A DNA stretch of 64,000 nt from Glandiceps talaboti (taxonomy: Eukaryota > Hemichordata > Enteropneusta > Spengelidae). The notes under the pieces were generated by a model. That model saw nothing but the letters and a program-made list of their open reading frames with translations. It was not told the DNA's origin and searched no databases. The stretch lies in contig NC_135556.1 of the NCBI RefSeq assembly GCF_964340395.1, positions 17,201,642 through 17,265,641 of the forward strand. The letters are read 5' to 3'. The translations under genes and the position numbers were made by a program. This document shows, one piece after another, positions 25,991-64,000 of the stretch (the first letter of the stretch is position 1; each line of letters begins with the position of its first letter).

Positions 25991-26158
25991 TTATCATATG
26001 CAGATGACATCATCTATATGCTATGGTTTTCATATGTTACATTAACATGCATATTGAATCACATGTATCACATGCAAAGAGAGTCTTATCATATGCAGAT
26101 GACATCATCAATGTGATAATGTTTACATCAATGGTATACGCATATTGAATCACATTTA
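25991..26158. repeat. Two-copy tandem repeat, 95-bp period
   Basis: TTATCATATGCAGATGACAT followed by CATC recurs 95 bp later, and GCATATTGAATCACAT recurs at matching distance. Confidence 0.75.
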
Positions 26159-26574
26159 TTTTGGAATGGATCTTGATTTGAAAGACAATATTTCATAATG
26201 TCCATGGGATGATACAGCTTTGCACCATTTACAATATGATACTAACTTAAATAAATCATAGCCAGGGATGTAGCTAATTCTAAAAGTAGCCGGTAAAATA
26301 TGAAAAGTAGGTGGTGATATCTAGGAATGAGACTCAGAAATCTGTCAAATGACAATGGTTGAAACAAAAGGGAGTTTTAAACAAATTCTGGAAAAAGTAG
26401 CTGGCAAAACATTACAGAATAGTTAGTTTTTTTTTACCAGCTACTGGTCCTTATCTATGTCCTGATAGCACCTCATATTTTTCAATACATTAGCACAAGT
26501 GTACAAGTAACTTTTAATATTTTGTATTTCAACATCCCTTTTATAAGGTATTTGAACTGAGAAATGGTTTTATA

Positions 26575-26660
26575 CTTTTTTTAACTGTATTTATTTATTT
26601 ATTTACTCATTTTTTAAATTTTATTTATTTATTTATTTATTTATTTTTTTAATACATTTT
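26575..26660. repeat. (ATTT)n-rich tract near the EDAR-like 3' end
   Basis: Imperfect ATTT units. Read on the minus strand these give many AATAAA hexamers just after the EDAR-like stop codon, so the polyadenylation signal probably lies here. Confidence 0.6.
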
Positions 26661-26720
26661 TTACCTTTTTTGAAAATTTATGTTTACATTTCAAATCTTG
26701 TTTTCATAAAACTTTTTACC

Positions 26721-28154
26721 TTAACTTGACATTTTCTTGTTCTGCTGTATAACATCTTTACAAACCATGCTTAGTAATTCAGGATTTTCCATATCTTTGA
26801 GTTTCTGTAACAAATCTTCTACAGAATGACCTTGTTTCTCAATATAATCAAACACAGCTGCTGTTCTCTTGTTGAAGTTCTTCAGTTTGCGTTCTTCAAT
26901 ATCCCATAATAGTCCAAAATGAAACCAGTATTTGTGAGTAGGACTACTGGGCTCTGGGTTCAATGTGAGTCCAATATTCTCTTTCAATTCAAAACTTAGA
27001 TCTCTGATCTTGACATCTACCAAAAGAATAATTAAAAAAACTTAATAATAAACACATTTGGTTAAAATTATTATTAAAGGGGAACTCCACTCCAAGGAAA
27101 TAAAGACATTTTTCTGAAACTTCGGGTTCCTGAGCATTATTTCATGATTTCACATAACATAATATTTGCTCAGTTGTCAAAGAAACACCAAATTGAAACT
27201 CTTTTTTTCACCTCTAGCGTTCTTCAGTCATTGCTACAAGAGTCTTTGCATATATCAATATTCATTAGAAGCACACTGAATATTTAAGACTAATTATCTG
27301 AAGGAAAGTCATGAATATTCAGTGTACAGCTAATTAATATTCATGTATGCTAATACCCATGAGGCAACAGTGTACCACAGAGCAACTGAGGTGAAAAAGA
27401 GATTCAAGTTGGTGGCAACTGAGCAAAATTCATGCCGTGTGCAATCATGAAAATGACTCTCCAAAGTTCACGAAAATATATATACTTCCTGGAGTGGTGT
27501 TCCCCTTTATCATAAAATCATTATATACCTAAACTGTAAATTTCTAACTGAGCTTCAAAAGTGTCAGTCTGTGTTGTGTGCATGTATGTTGATGAGAAAT
27601 ACTAATGTTCCCTTCACTCCAGGTTCGTGAAATGACTGTAAAATGCTTAAACTTACCTCTGCCTATAAGACACGCCTTCTCAAATAATCTGTCCATCTTC
27701 TTTTGTTTCTGGAAAATATACATTCCATTATCATGTTAATGTTGATACATGTCTTCTATAACAATACAATTGTCTTCAGGCATTGTTAGAACAGTTGGTT
27801 GCATAGTAGGGATTTCATGAACATTTTTTGATATGTTTGAAAAATTATTTACTAGTTTAGTCAAGGTTTTATGTAATAAGTGTCACATTAATGTAAAGCC
27901 AATTGCCCATAGGTTGTTCATAAGGTGGACAAACACATTTATTTACACTTACATCATCTGGGAAATGTTTCTGTAGTTTTTTCCTCTGTACTTCTATACG
28001 TTCACAGTCTGTATCACCAGCGGGTGCTGACAGAGATCGGAAGAATGCTGGTCGGCTGTTCTTCTTTCTGCCACTGACTGGATCTCTTGGTATTAGAGGT
28101 TCCATTTCAGTTGGGGAATCCCACTGTTCATTCTCACTTTCTGGGCTTCGTTGC
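26721..28154 (-). CDS. EDAR: EDAR-like exons 8-10: cytoplasmic linker and death domain
   Basis: Exons 28154-27953, 27708-27657 and 27016-26721. The 52-nt exon encodes KQKKMDRLFEKACLIGR, matching the RRKKILDVYANVCG region just before the EDAR death domain. The last exon holds the six-helix death domain, recognisable by its final helices (GHSVEDLLQKL and NPELLSMVCKDVI). The split Asp codon (residue 351) bridges the last two exons. The protein ends with a short Ser tail. Confidence 0.85.
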
Positions 28155-31100
28155 CTATATGTTAATGAAAGTCAAAATAAACAAGTTTCCGAAAAACTCT
28201 TTTCTTTATTAATAATTTGCCAAAGTTCAGGAATAGAGTGTAAAACAGAATCACAGCTTAAAGTACACACTATGCACTGACGAGAACATGTAAAATGATC
28301 CCTGTCACAGTGTCTTGACTGAACAATTTAGTAACAATGACTTCCAATAGTTTGTGTGAAATTTTTAGTATGCATTCTCCAATGAATCTCTTAGCAACTG
28401 ATGGATATATTTATACTTGTGTGAACGCTTTGAGATGTTTTGTTTTACATGTAAAGCGTTTTTAAAGAAATAAATATTATTATTATTATTATTATTACTT
28501 ACCCTGGGGTAAACCTTACTTTCTTAAGTCCCAACTCAAGTGATGAACCTGTGTGGTGAGAAAATTAAGCATTATATGTGGCTTTTTACATGCAGAGCAA
28601 CTGAATACTAAAGTAATTCGGTTATCATGTCATGTAATATTTTTTTTTTACTTTCCCATTAAGAGCACTGTTACAGATAGCCACTTATAGGTGAGATTTA
28701 ATGGACATCTCAATTACCTAATTGCACAAATTCAAACAATCTAGGAATTTCAGTCAACACTTTGACATTGAACGATCCACATCTATATCATGTTGTTTGT
28801 GTTCAGGAAGTTTCTCAACCTTGCAACGTCATCACATGGCGCCCTCTATAGTCAGATACAAAGTAGTAATTCAAGGTGACCGACATTGTATGTCTTGCAA
28901 TTTGACTGGCAAAATTGCAAATTAATTTTCATAAATCACGTAATTCGACCACAAATATACCATAATTATTAAAATCTGGCAAAATTGATTATTTTGGTAC
29001 AAAGAGTATGTTGTTATTTGTTTTCCATAACTTCATGTAATTTCTTCATATTTCGTCACATTATTAAACTCACCATCATTATCAACAACAATACTGGTGC
29101 TTCCTTGGTTCGTCTTTGTATTTGCATTAGTGTCTGGAGATCCTGTTATAATAAAAAAAGTAAAAACAATCATATACAAATTATGAGGGGATATATATCT
29201 TTATACAAAATGACAACATTTGAAGTGAAGCATACAATTTGAAGTCAATTTTTGTGAAGTAGAGTGAAATGTTTTTCCTTTGGACCCTCAAACAGAAAAT
29301 CTTACTATGATTCCAATATCAGAGATTGACATGCTTTCATACCTGAATTAGAAGTATCATTTCGTGGTTTTCTTGCTTTAATGACCCGATAAACAATGCA
29401 AAGTCCGACACCAATGACTGCAATACCAAGAACGGTACATGCTGCTATTGCTAGACTTTTCCATCCTGGATTAATTAAAAAAACAAAAAAAAAAAAAAAA
29501 AACAATAACAGAATTTGATTAATACATTTTATTTCCCTTGTAGACAACTCAATTGAGAAAACAAAACCATGACATGTATGAATTGCCATCTTTACACATG
29601 TGTATTACATACTTGTAGTGCTGTCCCTCGTTTGTGATGATTTTCCATGTACTGGTACATTTTCAGGGGTAGTACTTGAAGGTGGTGGGGTGGAGTTTGG
29701 TATGGTTGTGCTGTCATTGGTTGGTATGATATCAGGACACTCTGGATAGTCATGGTCCTGCATTGTGGCACAGTCTATGCACACAGAGGTACCTTCTAGC
29801 ATAAAAAACCTACAAAGTAATCAATGAATTTTTGGATTAAAATTTGTTTCCAACAACCTGGAGTTTAGATACTTTAAAAGTCAGCCATAGCTCCTTTCTC
29901 CATATTTCAACCTTTTACCTGTTACTTTTATATTCCCCATTGATCTATAAAGTATATATTTCTGCCTAGCTGTTGTTGTTGTTGAGATCTTTCACATCCC
30001 CTTTACATGCAAGTTCAGAGATGTGAACAGGAAATCTGCCTCGTGTTATTGTGTTATTCCATGGAATACTGATTTGGCCATGATAACCATACAGAAATAA
30101 CGATGCAGTCATACTGAATATTCTATTCCAGAAATAATCTCGTTAAATTGAGTTGGAATGAGATACACAACCTGTTGCAGCTTGTGACAGAGCTTTCAGT
30201 TTGGTAACTGATACTTTATACCATATTATTCGTATAAGCTCCTGTGCAGTGTTGTCATTAAAAAGTCACCCTTGACTACTTTCAGTCAAGCTTTTCTAGA
30301 CAACACTACATTCAGTAAGGGGCATATTGGATTTGCCATAAGACCATAGCATTCAAAATGATATGGGCAGCTTTGTTCATGAAACAACAGAGAGGTTTTT
30401 ATACACGTTAGAACGCGTATGCGTACAGGAGGATTATTGTACGGGCGTACACGTAATTACGTGTACAAAGTTGTGTTTAGTTACTTGTTCAAAACACAAA
30501 CGTTACTAAAGACAGTGTAATGTGTATGCGTGCATTGGCATCTTCTGTCAAGAAGGCCACACACATGACTTTGTTTTCTAAACACGTCGGTATATTTGCC
30601 ATTTATCCCACAAATACCCAAACGAAAAGCTGATTGAATACTTTACAGGTATGTTTCTTAACCTGTAACACATGTAAATATGCACATCTACACCTCTCTA
30701 ATATGAATTTCTCTTTGGTGAAACTTCAATATCAGTAGAACAAATTTGGACAATTTGGGAATGCTGGTTGCGAGTTGACATACAACTACTACATTTTGTA
30801 TATATGTATACGCTGCACTAGCTTTGGTGGAATTATATATAATTATGTAAATTCCGTGATAAGACAAACATGACTGCCACTGAGGGCAGCGATAGATTAT
30901 TGGATATTGATGTGTAGGAGCTTGCATATCGTAACTTACCCATATTTACAATCACCACACACTGCATCATTCTCTGTAGTACATGTCTTCGATACTTCTC
31001 TGTTCTCACAAATCTGACATCGTCTACAAGGTTTGGTGCTAGAAACATTGCTATAAGTACCAGTTTTACATTCTTTACAAGAGTATCTTTGTCCATGCCC

Positions 31101-32828
31101 ATGTCCACAGTCCTTTGAAAAATAAAGAGAATCATACATGAGACCATTTTTATCTTGAAGTTAGTTTATTAACATATTGCTATTTCTGCTGAGGGCTCTA
31201 CAGCTAATATGTGTATATTGTAACACATAATTTCTAACATTGGTACTACACTACATGTAAATCAACTATTACTTTTTCAAATCAAATCAAATCAAATCAA
31301 ATCAAATCAAATCAAATCAAATCAAAATTGCCACTCACAGTCAAAATATTTCTGGAAGTGAATCCCAATTTTGCCTCCATGAAAATATTTTTACCTGTGA
31401 GTAGAAATTTTCATTTGCTACTATGACCCCATGACCCCACGAACCATGAACATTCATTCTCATACTTTCTCTTTGTCAGTTTTACTCTGGAGTAACAAAT
31501 CATTCATTCACAACTGAGGCCAGACAGATCGTCAAATATATATTTTGTATAATTTGACACCAACTTTTCTTTATCTTTTTGTGAAATAACAAAATTATTA
31601 TAACAAGGAAAAATAGGGATGTCATTACTGCAGCTCTTTTAATACCTTTTCAGATTCATACCCCTTAGGACAAAAAGTACACATTCTAACTCTTACTTCT
31701 TCTGGTTCATACCCCGTGGGACAAAAAGTACACATTCTAGCTCTTACCTCTTTAGATTCATACCCTTGGGAAAAAAAGTACACATTCTAGCTGTTACCCC
31801 TTCTGGTTCATATCCCTTGGGACAAAAAGTACACATTCTAGCTCTTACCCCTTCTGGTTCATACCCCGTGGGACAAAAAGTACACATTCTAGCTCTTACC
31901 TCTTTAGATTCATACCCTTGGGAAAAAAAGTACACATTCTAGCTGTTACCCCTTCTGGTTCATATCCCTTGGGACAAAAAGTACACATTCTAGCTCTTAC
32001 CCCTTCTGGTTCATACCCCTTGGGACAAAGCGAACACATTCTACACTGTTCATCCTCTTTATCCCAAAACACACTGACATCTGTACAGTTCCCCTCTTCA
32101 ACACTGTAGGTAGGAAATTCTGTTACCTAATAAACATAATATAACATGAAAGTTGTCAACAACAACAATAATAATAATAATAATAATTACAAATGTGCTG
32201 GTGCTCCTGAGAACTCCAAATTACATTTGCAATTTGTAATGAGTGATTAACAGTGTACACAGGACAACTCTTTCAGTCTATATCTATCAACCATATGATA
32301 TCCAGTTGGGTAAAGATAATCTTAGAAATGGTATGCAAATTTGGGTTGGAAAATTTGATTTAATTGGTCAAATAAAATACATCAATTGAAAAAAAAATGC
32401 AAATTTTAAAAATTTCTGAGATAAAAATACTAATATGTTGTTTACATATATGATGGAACGATTTAGTGGAAACGTAGGGAATCGAGGAAGGAAAATATAT
32501 AATTTACGTGTTAAAATTATATTTGCCTTACATGAATAAAATGAAATTTCCTGGAATATTTATAAACGTGATCATGATTACAGCTTATGAGTTAATTTAA
32601 ATGTGTTTTTGATAAATATTTTCCTGCAAATCAAAATTTTTCAATACTCTCCAAACAGTGCCATATGAAAGTTTGTTCCTGGTTGTTTTGAAATAATAAA
32701 CAAAAATTTGGTGTTCACCATCTTGTTTGCAAGGAAACCATCAATCTTTTATTTTGCCACAGAATTTGGTGGCCATATTGGATTCTAAAATGATGAAAAA
32801 ATTTTGATATCATTTTAACTTCTAATAG

Positions 32829-32877
<49 letters not shown>

Positions 32878-34171
32878 AATTTGGGGTAACCTTACAATTT
32901 TTAACCTTACAATTTTAGAAGTTCTAGTCCAAATATTTTATAGTTATCCTAAATTGTTTTTGTTATTTGAAATGTGGATAAGTTGGAGTTTTCTTGAACA
33001 AAGTAACAGCAAAAGTTTAGAATTTATTTCTGAGGTGCAGTCTACATTAAAAGTATCAACACAAAATTTATCTTCATTCTTAAATCATAGAACTGTAATT
33101 ATGATCACATGAATGACTTGGGAATTAATAGAAGTATACATATCAAATAAATAAATGAATAGACATAATGAAATATGAGAGAAAGCCTTAGTGGGATATT
33201 ATGGCCACTGAAGCACAACTGATCCATCAATGAACTTGTAATTGTTATTTTCTGATGCCAGAAGTAACTGATAGCAAAATCAAACAGTGCACGTCACAGC
33301 CAGTTTCATATTCAATGTAAATTTTCAAAAGCTGAATAAGTTTTTTTTATGTCTACTTTGTCGATGACAAATAATTGGCATACAAGCTGGAAATGACTTT
33401 ACATGTAAACCTCATTTTCCTCAAGTTGCGTTCCACATAGTTTAAAAAAAATGTGTATAGATACTGTTGTGCATAGCATTTGGTTGGGTGAGTAAATTGT
33501 ATTTTAGTGTGTTAATGTTAATACATTTATGTATCTTTGTTTATCTTATTATTATTTTTTGTGTACCTGTCTTTCAGTTTGTTCCCCGTAAATGACATTT
33601 TAATTTGAATTATTGTACTTTGTAGTTTACTAGACTTTGACAACTTTTATGACTTGTTTCATTGATCAATTTTTTTCTTGTTTCTCAACATGTTTACTTT
33701 ACTGATATGTGAAATTTAAGCAATTTGACCATTTTATTTTGGTCACAATTTTGTTTAAATAAACCATTTAATTGGAATATGGTGATATTCTCTGGACATT
33801 TATCTTGTTGAAATATTTGATTTACAAATACAATGACCAAGACAACTACTGCCAGGAATTTTGGCACTCATAGTATAGTGACTCTGTCAGCTTTTTTAAG
33901 CAGTAGCAATCGAAATGTTTGTATACTCAGCCATAAAACTCTTTTCAGCCATTATTCGTTTCTGGTTCAAGATACACAGTGATATTGCATGATCGGATAA
34001 TCAAATATGCCTACATCAAAATAAAGAAGAAAAAAAATTGGAAAATTTTAGAAAACAATGTTATACATACAAAACATACCAAATCACAACTAGGAATATG
34101 ACATTTACCTCTGGTACAGCTAACAGTAGAAGTGATGTTACCAAAAACACCTTGGTTGGCAATGCAGACAT
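26721..34171 (-). CDS. EDAR: EDAR-like TNF receptor with death domain, ten coding exons
   Basis: Single-pass membrane receptor expected to bind a TNF-family ligand and signal through a death-domain adaptor. Exons in coding order: 34171-34109, 32126-32001, 31112-30940, 29809-29613, 29465-29343, 29142-29074, 28548-28503, 28154-27953, 27708-27657, 27016-26721. All have AG/GT borders, phases agree, and the total is 1347 nt, giving 448 aa plus stop; human EDAR is also about 448 aa. Order: signal peptide 1-20, cysteine-rich repeats 35-145, Ser/Thr/Pro stalk 146-187, membrane span about 190-212, cytoplasmic linker, death domain about 345-440. EDAR-like hallmarks are C-x2-C-x2-C (49-55), DCGHG, NDAVCGDC (111-118), FFMLE (122-126) and the death-domain end LLQKL. 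Start: ATG with A at -3 beginning a hydrophobic leader. TROY or EDA2R are alternatives; family assignment is firm, orthology less so. Confidence 0.88.
27077..27507. mobile_element. MITE family B (AAGGGGAAC ends), complete copy
   Basis: Lies in EDAR-like intron 9. The left end is AAGGGGAACTCCACTCCAAG and the right end reads, inverted, AAGGGGAACACCACTCCAGG. It is flanked by TA on both sides. Internal ATGAATATT/AATATTCAT words make a second inverted repeat. Related pieces lie at 4253, 7704 and 51773. Confidence 0.8.
28395..28499. mobile_element. SINE-like 3' tail with (ATT)n
   Basis: Ends in an AAATAAATATT(ATT)n run beginning near 28470, abutting the EDAR-like exon 7 donor at 28497-28502. Upstream TGTAAAGCG resembles the 3' end of tRNA-derived SINEs. 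No pol III promoter was found, so it is probably 5'-truncated. Confidence 0.45.
29343..29465 (-). CDS. EDAR: EDAR-like exon 5: transmembrane segment
   Basis: One 123-nt exon encodes the entire membrane span (SLAIAACTVLGIAVIGVGLC and on) followed by the basic stop-transfer stretch KARKPR. Its acceptor is preceded by an A-run on the plus strand, which is a long T tract on the coding strand (about 29478-29504). Confidence 0.88.
29613..32126 (-). CDS. EDAR: EDAR-like exons 2-4: cysteine-rich ligand-binding region
   Basis: Exon 2 (32126-32001) gives C35, C49, C52 and C55. Exon 3 (31112-30940) gives C65 to C118 with typical TNFR spacing (C75-x2-C78, C92-x2-C95-x2-C98, C107, C115-x2-C118). Exon 4 (29809-29613) completes the last repeat (C131-x2-C134, C145) and encodes the Ser/Thr/Pro stalk. 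NxS/T sites occur at N85 and in the stalk. Confidence 0.88.
29810..30939. other. EDAR-like intron 3
   Basis: Intron of 1130 bp. A CpG-rich patch lies at about 30405-30470 with the perfect 20-bp palindrome GTACACGTAATTACGTGTAC at 30447-30466. No other gene is seen. Confidence 0.6.
31276..31326. repeat. (AAATC)n pentanucleotide repeat
   Basis: About ten AAATC units in EDAR-like intron 2. Confidence 0.92.
31640..32060 (-). repeat. 51-bp minisatellite copying the exon 2 end and its splice donor
   Basis: About seven copies of a 50/51-bp unit run from inside EDAR-like exon 2 into intron 2. Donor-like GT sites lie at 32000 (true), 31949, 31899, 31848, 31797, 31747 and 31696 on the minus strand. 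Units form a higher-order trimer of 152 bp (51+50+51): types GTAAGA, GTAACA and a TCTAAAGAG variant recur in that order. The first intronic unit is in frame and encodes VRARMCTFCPKGYEPEG; the next loses one base and runs into a stop. Confidence 0.9.
32165..32188. repeat. (AAT)n microsatellite
   Basis: Short trinucleotide run in EDAR-like intron 1. Confidence 0.9.
32640..33062. mobile_element. Dispersed repeat shared with ATRX intron 6
   Basis: Blocks GGCCATATTGGATT, TTTTCTTGAACAAAGTAACAG and TTATTTCTGAGG occur in the same order and spacing at about 47720-48000. An (AAC)n run (32829-32874) interrupts this copy. The family is unidentified and has no coding region. Confidence 0.6.
32829..32874. 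repeat. (AAC)n microsatellite
   Basis: About fifteen pure ACA/AAC units inside the dispersed repeat in EDAR-like intron 1. Confidence 0.93.
33063..34108. other. EDAR-like intron 1, remainder
   Basis: AT-rich intron sequence with no further gene or element recognised. Confidence 0.55.
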
Positions 34172-36047
34172 TCTTTCTTCTTCTTGCGCTCTAAATATGC
34201 GTAGGTCTATCAAGTGTAAGAGTGGGAAACAGACAGAAAATGTAGTTCAGTTGCAAAGTTGATTTATTTCAAGTCCGTTTTCAAATAATTAAAAAAAATT
34301 CAAAATAAATTTCAAATAAATTTAAACATGTCAAGAGTTTACAGTAAGAGATTTTGAATAAACAAAACTAGAGTTTAGAGTTAGTTTTCTTGAAAATCAT
34401 TGACACTCTAAAAACTAGCATGACACCACTTTAATTCATATTTTCATACTTTTGTGGCCCAGGTACAAAATAAAAATTATAGTTTTGAAGTGAATTATTG
34501 CCATGTATGTCTTGTCCTGATTGATACTGCTGACTTGGTGTCATAACATTTCATAGCAACGGTTGTGACCAGAGGGTGATATAGGCGATCATCCTTTTAC
34601 ATATTTGCATATTACAGGAATGACTTCATCGGCCTTTATTTGCATAACAAAGAAAGCCGCAGAAGCACACGTCAGCGCTGGCACACACACCTACACAGTG
34701 ACAAGTACAACAAAACACTGTGTTTGTTGGATACAATAATAAACAACATGTATTTCCTGCTCCGCATACAACCAGAGTACATTGTTTCTTTATTAATGTT
34801 ATAATTTACAATAGTCCACACACAACGCTGTCAAACACCACACTAAAGTCTGTAGGCCCCTAGACTATGAGTATGATGAAAGGAGCAAAATATTAATTTT
34901 AGTTACTAATTTACTTCGATCAAACGACAATGTGAAATGTCATGATTTAGATACAAGTATGTATATAACCGTAACCCTTCAGTATTTCACTAGTGAAGGT
35001 GCATGTCGTACTAGTGTTTACTTAGTAAAGTCGGAGGCTCATGATACAGTGACCATAATCACGTCGCATTTTCAAATTATAGTACTAATTGATTTAGCTA
35101 TTGAAGTGTCGGATAACAGGTGGTCAAGCGTTAAATGTATAATTTGATATCGATCAGATACACGTTATTGCCTTTATAATTACACTGAAATGTGAAGGTG
35201 GTGATATACACGCATTGTGCGACTCGGAGGATGATGAAATAATACACAACTGTTACCAGCTCAAAAAAACATTGGCGGCAATTGTGTTAATTGAATTACA
35301 ATGTCTAGCACATCTAAAACTCAAATAAGTATTACCGATATTTTTTAAAGTTTCGATAGTGTATTGCCTGACTTTTCAACTGAATGCACTTGTCAAAGAA
35401 ATGGAAAGTTGCACGGACACCCGCTTCACCTCAATGGTAGACATTGTCATGTGTACCACTTTGAAAACTGTCGTCGATCGCGTACGGTGTACATTATATC
35501 GGACTTTTCGTGCATACTTACACATGAATGAGTGAAGACATGTTTTTGAAATTCATAAAAAGAAGTTCAGTTGATGATAATTTTATAATTGGAATCAACA
35601 AATCTACTTAATATGATGAAAAATCTCTTTAGAAAGGCATACCATGTACGGCTTACAACCAGTCCATTCTAGTCAGACGTTGCACATACGTACATATTCT
35701 AAAGCCGAAACATGTCCAGACATGTTCACCCATTGGTAAAGCATAGCGGGAAAAAGTTCAGTTTTTTAAATGTCTTGAAGCCTTTGTCGCTTGACAGCAA
35801 GTTACGTTTATGTGCGGCTACAAAGTGAAATGACTTTTGGCGATTACAACCACTGTTGTTTGCAAAGTTAAGAAAAACCGTGTGAAACTTGCGATTTTGA
35901 CGCGTGCTACACACATGACAGCGAACAGCGAATAAATGTGTTGATTCCACGGCGGACATAGTTTGTCAACAGAATCGGGATTCCCTTCGAACATTCGCTA
36001 ACAGTGTCTGAACTCCTGGGAAATGACTCACAACACAAAAAACTTAC
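34172..36047. other. Region upstream of the EDAR-like ATG, probably 5' UTR intron
   Basis: An acceptor-like TTTAG lies 19 bp upstream of the ATG at 34171, and a strong minus-strand donor GTAAGT lies at 36052-36047. This stretch is therefore probably an intron within the 5' UTR. No other gene is seen. Confidence 0.45.
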
Positions 36048-36113
36048 CAAAAATAGTGGCTGAGTCAGGATAAACAACAGATCGGAGAGTTTAGTGTATA
36101 GGAGCGATTTCAT
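36048..36113 (-). CDS. EDAR: Possible alternative first coding exon or 5' UTR exon of the EDAR-like gene
   Basis: Minus-strand ATG at 36113 opens 22 codons (MKSLLYTKLSDLLFILTQPL, then FL) that end exactly at a consensus donor TTTTG|GTAAGT. The exon is phase 0, so splicing straight to exon 2 would keep the receptor frame with a different hydrophobic leader. The ATG context is weak (C at -3). It may equally be noncoding leader sequence spliced to the 34171 exon. Confidence 0.35.
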
Positions 36114-36538
36114 CAGTGACTTGCGGAATTTGAAGTTCGGAAGGGGATTCCCATTGAAGCCCTTATGGACTCACGTGATTGTCACATGACTCTCGCATTA
36201 TACGCGATTTTACTTCCAAAACGTGAGCGCGAAAAATCTAGCACATCATGGCGGAAGCTAGTGGACGAGAGAGCATTTACCGGTACAAATTTATTAGCGT
36301 GTAGACAGCTGTGTAGCGTCGGATATCTCATCGAACACTTCAGTGTATCGGTAGCAGTCCACGTATTAGTGTAGCCCGTTTCAACCGTTGTTAATCTTGC
36401 CTCTCCAACTCGTTAGCTGACAGAAACCTGCCAAGGTTTGCTAGAACAACAAAGCGGAAAGAGTCGAGCTCAGACTGGCGAGACTGTCTGGAAAGCTATC
36501 ACCACAGATTTGTGTGTAACACTTTTTAAGGGTTAACC
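36114..36538. promoter_or_regulatory. Putative shared promoter and ATRX 5' UTR
   Basis: This stretch separates the divergent EDAR-like and ATRX genes. It contains CACGTG (36172-36177), CACATG, and ATGGCGGAAG (36248-36257), the last resembling a YY1/ETS-type core element common near start sites of TATA-less genes. CpG and GC are higher than in the flanks. ATRX 5' UTR probably covers about 36300-36538. An in-frame TAA at 36527-36529 fixes the ATRX start downstream. Confidence 0.5.
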
Positions 36539-63352
<26,814 letters not shown>

Positions 63353-63784
63353 GTATGTATTTTGTCTGTCTGTCTTAGCTTACAAAAACCTTTCAAGTAA
63401 GTATTAGAATAGTCTGACTTTCTTTTCCTTGTCATGGTTGCCATCAGGAAAATGTATCTTGAAAATTAAGAAGAATGATTTAGAGAAAAAGACATGAATG
63501 TTATGTAAAGTTGAACCAGTTTGTGAAATCATTTTTTATTGACCTTGACCTAGACTTTCAATGTCATATGTTATTTTTGCACTAATGTCCTATATACACT
63601 GTAAGATAAACAATTTAAAGTTTAGTAAAAGTGCTCGATGTTGTGTTCTTTTGTTTTCACCATGACTAAGACTTGGAAAAAAGTCAGTAGATATGGTGTT
63701 TGGATTTTGCCTACAGACTTATTTCAAATTGATAAAAGATGTATATGTTAAAAAGTGAAAACAAAAGTGGCATCCTTGTGCTGT
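63353..63784. other. Start of ATRX intron 21
   Basis: Donor GTATGT at 63353. No downstream exon is found before the window ends. Confidence 0.8.
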
Positions 63785-63816
63785 TAGGTCATAGGTCATA
63801 GGTCATAGGTCATAGA
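63785..63816. repeat. (GTCATAG)n heptanucleotide repeat
   Basis: Four to five units directly in front of the SINE copy at 63817, and possibly created with its insertion. Confidence 0.85.
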
Positions 63817-64000
63817 TTGTCAGTGGCTGAGTGGTTAAATTACTTGCCTCTTACCACAGTGGTTGGGGTATAATTTGAGTTTGATTAAATTTGCCAAGTT
63901 GTAAGTAAATCACTCAAGTTTAATCGACCTAACAATAATCCATGAGGGGGACGGCCCCTTCAGACATCTTGGGAGACAGGAACTTCTATGCGTAAAGAAC
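63817..64000 (+). mobile_element. tRNA-derived SINE, second copy, cut by the window end
   Basis: The head GTGGCTGAGTGGTTAAATTA and TTACCACAGTGGTTGGGGTA match the 18065-18372 SINE with several changes; its B box is degraded. The body matches through CCATGAGG, CTTGGGAGACA and AAGAAC, the last bases of the window. The tail lies outside. Confidence 0.75.

Overview
This is a window of AT-rich, intron-rich animal nuclear DNA. The genes have long introns with canonical GT/AG borders. Intergenic DNA is packed with simple repeats, small inverted-repeat DNA transposons and tRNA-derived SINEs. An ATRX that keeps its ADD domain, an EDAR-like death-domain TNF receptor and an aminergic GPCR fit a bilaterian, most likely a marine invertebrate (lophotrochozoan or invertebrate deuterostome). 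The species cannot be settled from the sequence alone.

Three protein-coding genes are supported. (1) 14478-16139, minus strand: an intronless coding region for a class A aminergic GPCR of muscarinic/histamine-H3 type, 553 aa. (2) 26721-34171, minus strand: a ten-exon gene for a 448-aa TNF-receptor-superfamily protein with signal peptide, cysteine-rich repeats, one membrane span and a C-terminal death domain, closest to EDAR. A possible alternative or 5' exon lies at 36048-36113. (3) 36539 to beyond 63352, plus strand: ATRX. Twenty-one coding exons are in the window (1575 codons, all phases consistent) and the 3' end lies outside. Genes 2 and 3 are head to head around a probable shared promoter near 36.1-36.4 kb.

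Layout: 1-14.4 kb is gene-poor with large microsatellites. The GPCR follows at 14.5-16.1 kb. From 16.2 to 26.7 kb there is intergenic DNA with a SINE, two copies of a TA-flanked MITE, several foldback sequences and a possible unannotated promoter plus first exon near 19.4 kb. EDAR-like occupies 26.7-34.2 (or 36.1) kb and ATRX 36.5-63.4+ kb.

The most striking pattern is that four minisatellites or duplications in the two neighbouring genes cross exon-intron borders and copy real splice sites: the EDAR-like exon 2 donor (51-bp, 17-codon unit in a 152-bp trimer), the ATRX exon 7 donor (59-bp unit), the ATRX exon 12 acceptor (about 84-bp unit that also copies the codons of the DEGH ATPase motif up to its glycine) and the ATRX exon 20 donor. 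Each true exon border therefore sits beside decoy sites. ATRX intron 3 also holds a 1.77-kb terminal-inverted-repeat transposon with a decayed, unfamiliar coding region and a smaller transposon nested inside it with a perfect 9-bp target duplication.

Exon coordinates were obtained by reading splice sites, codon phase and similarity to remembered vertebrate ATRX and EDAR. No database search or transcript evidence was available.
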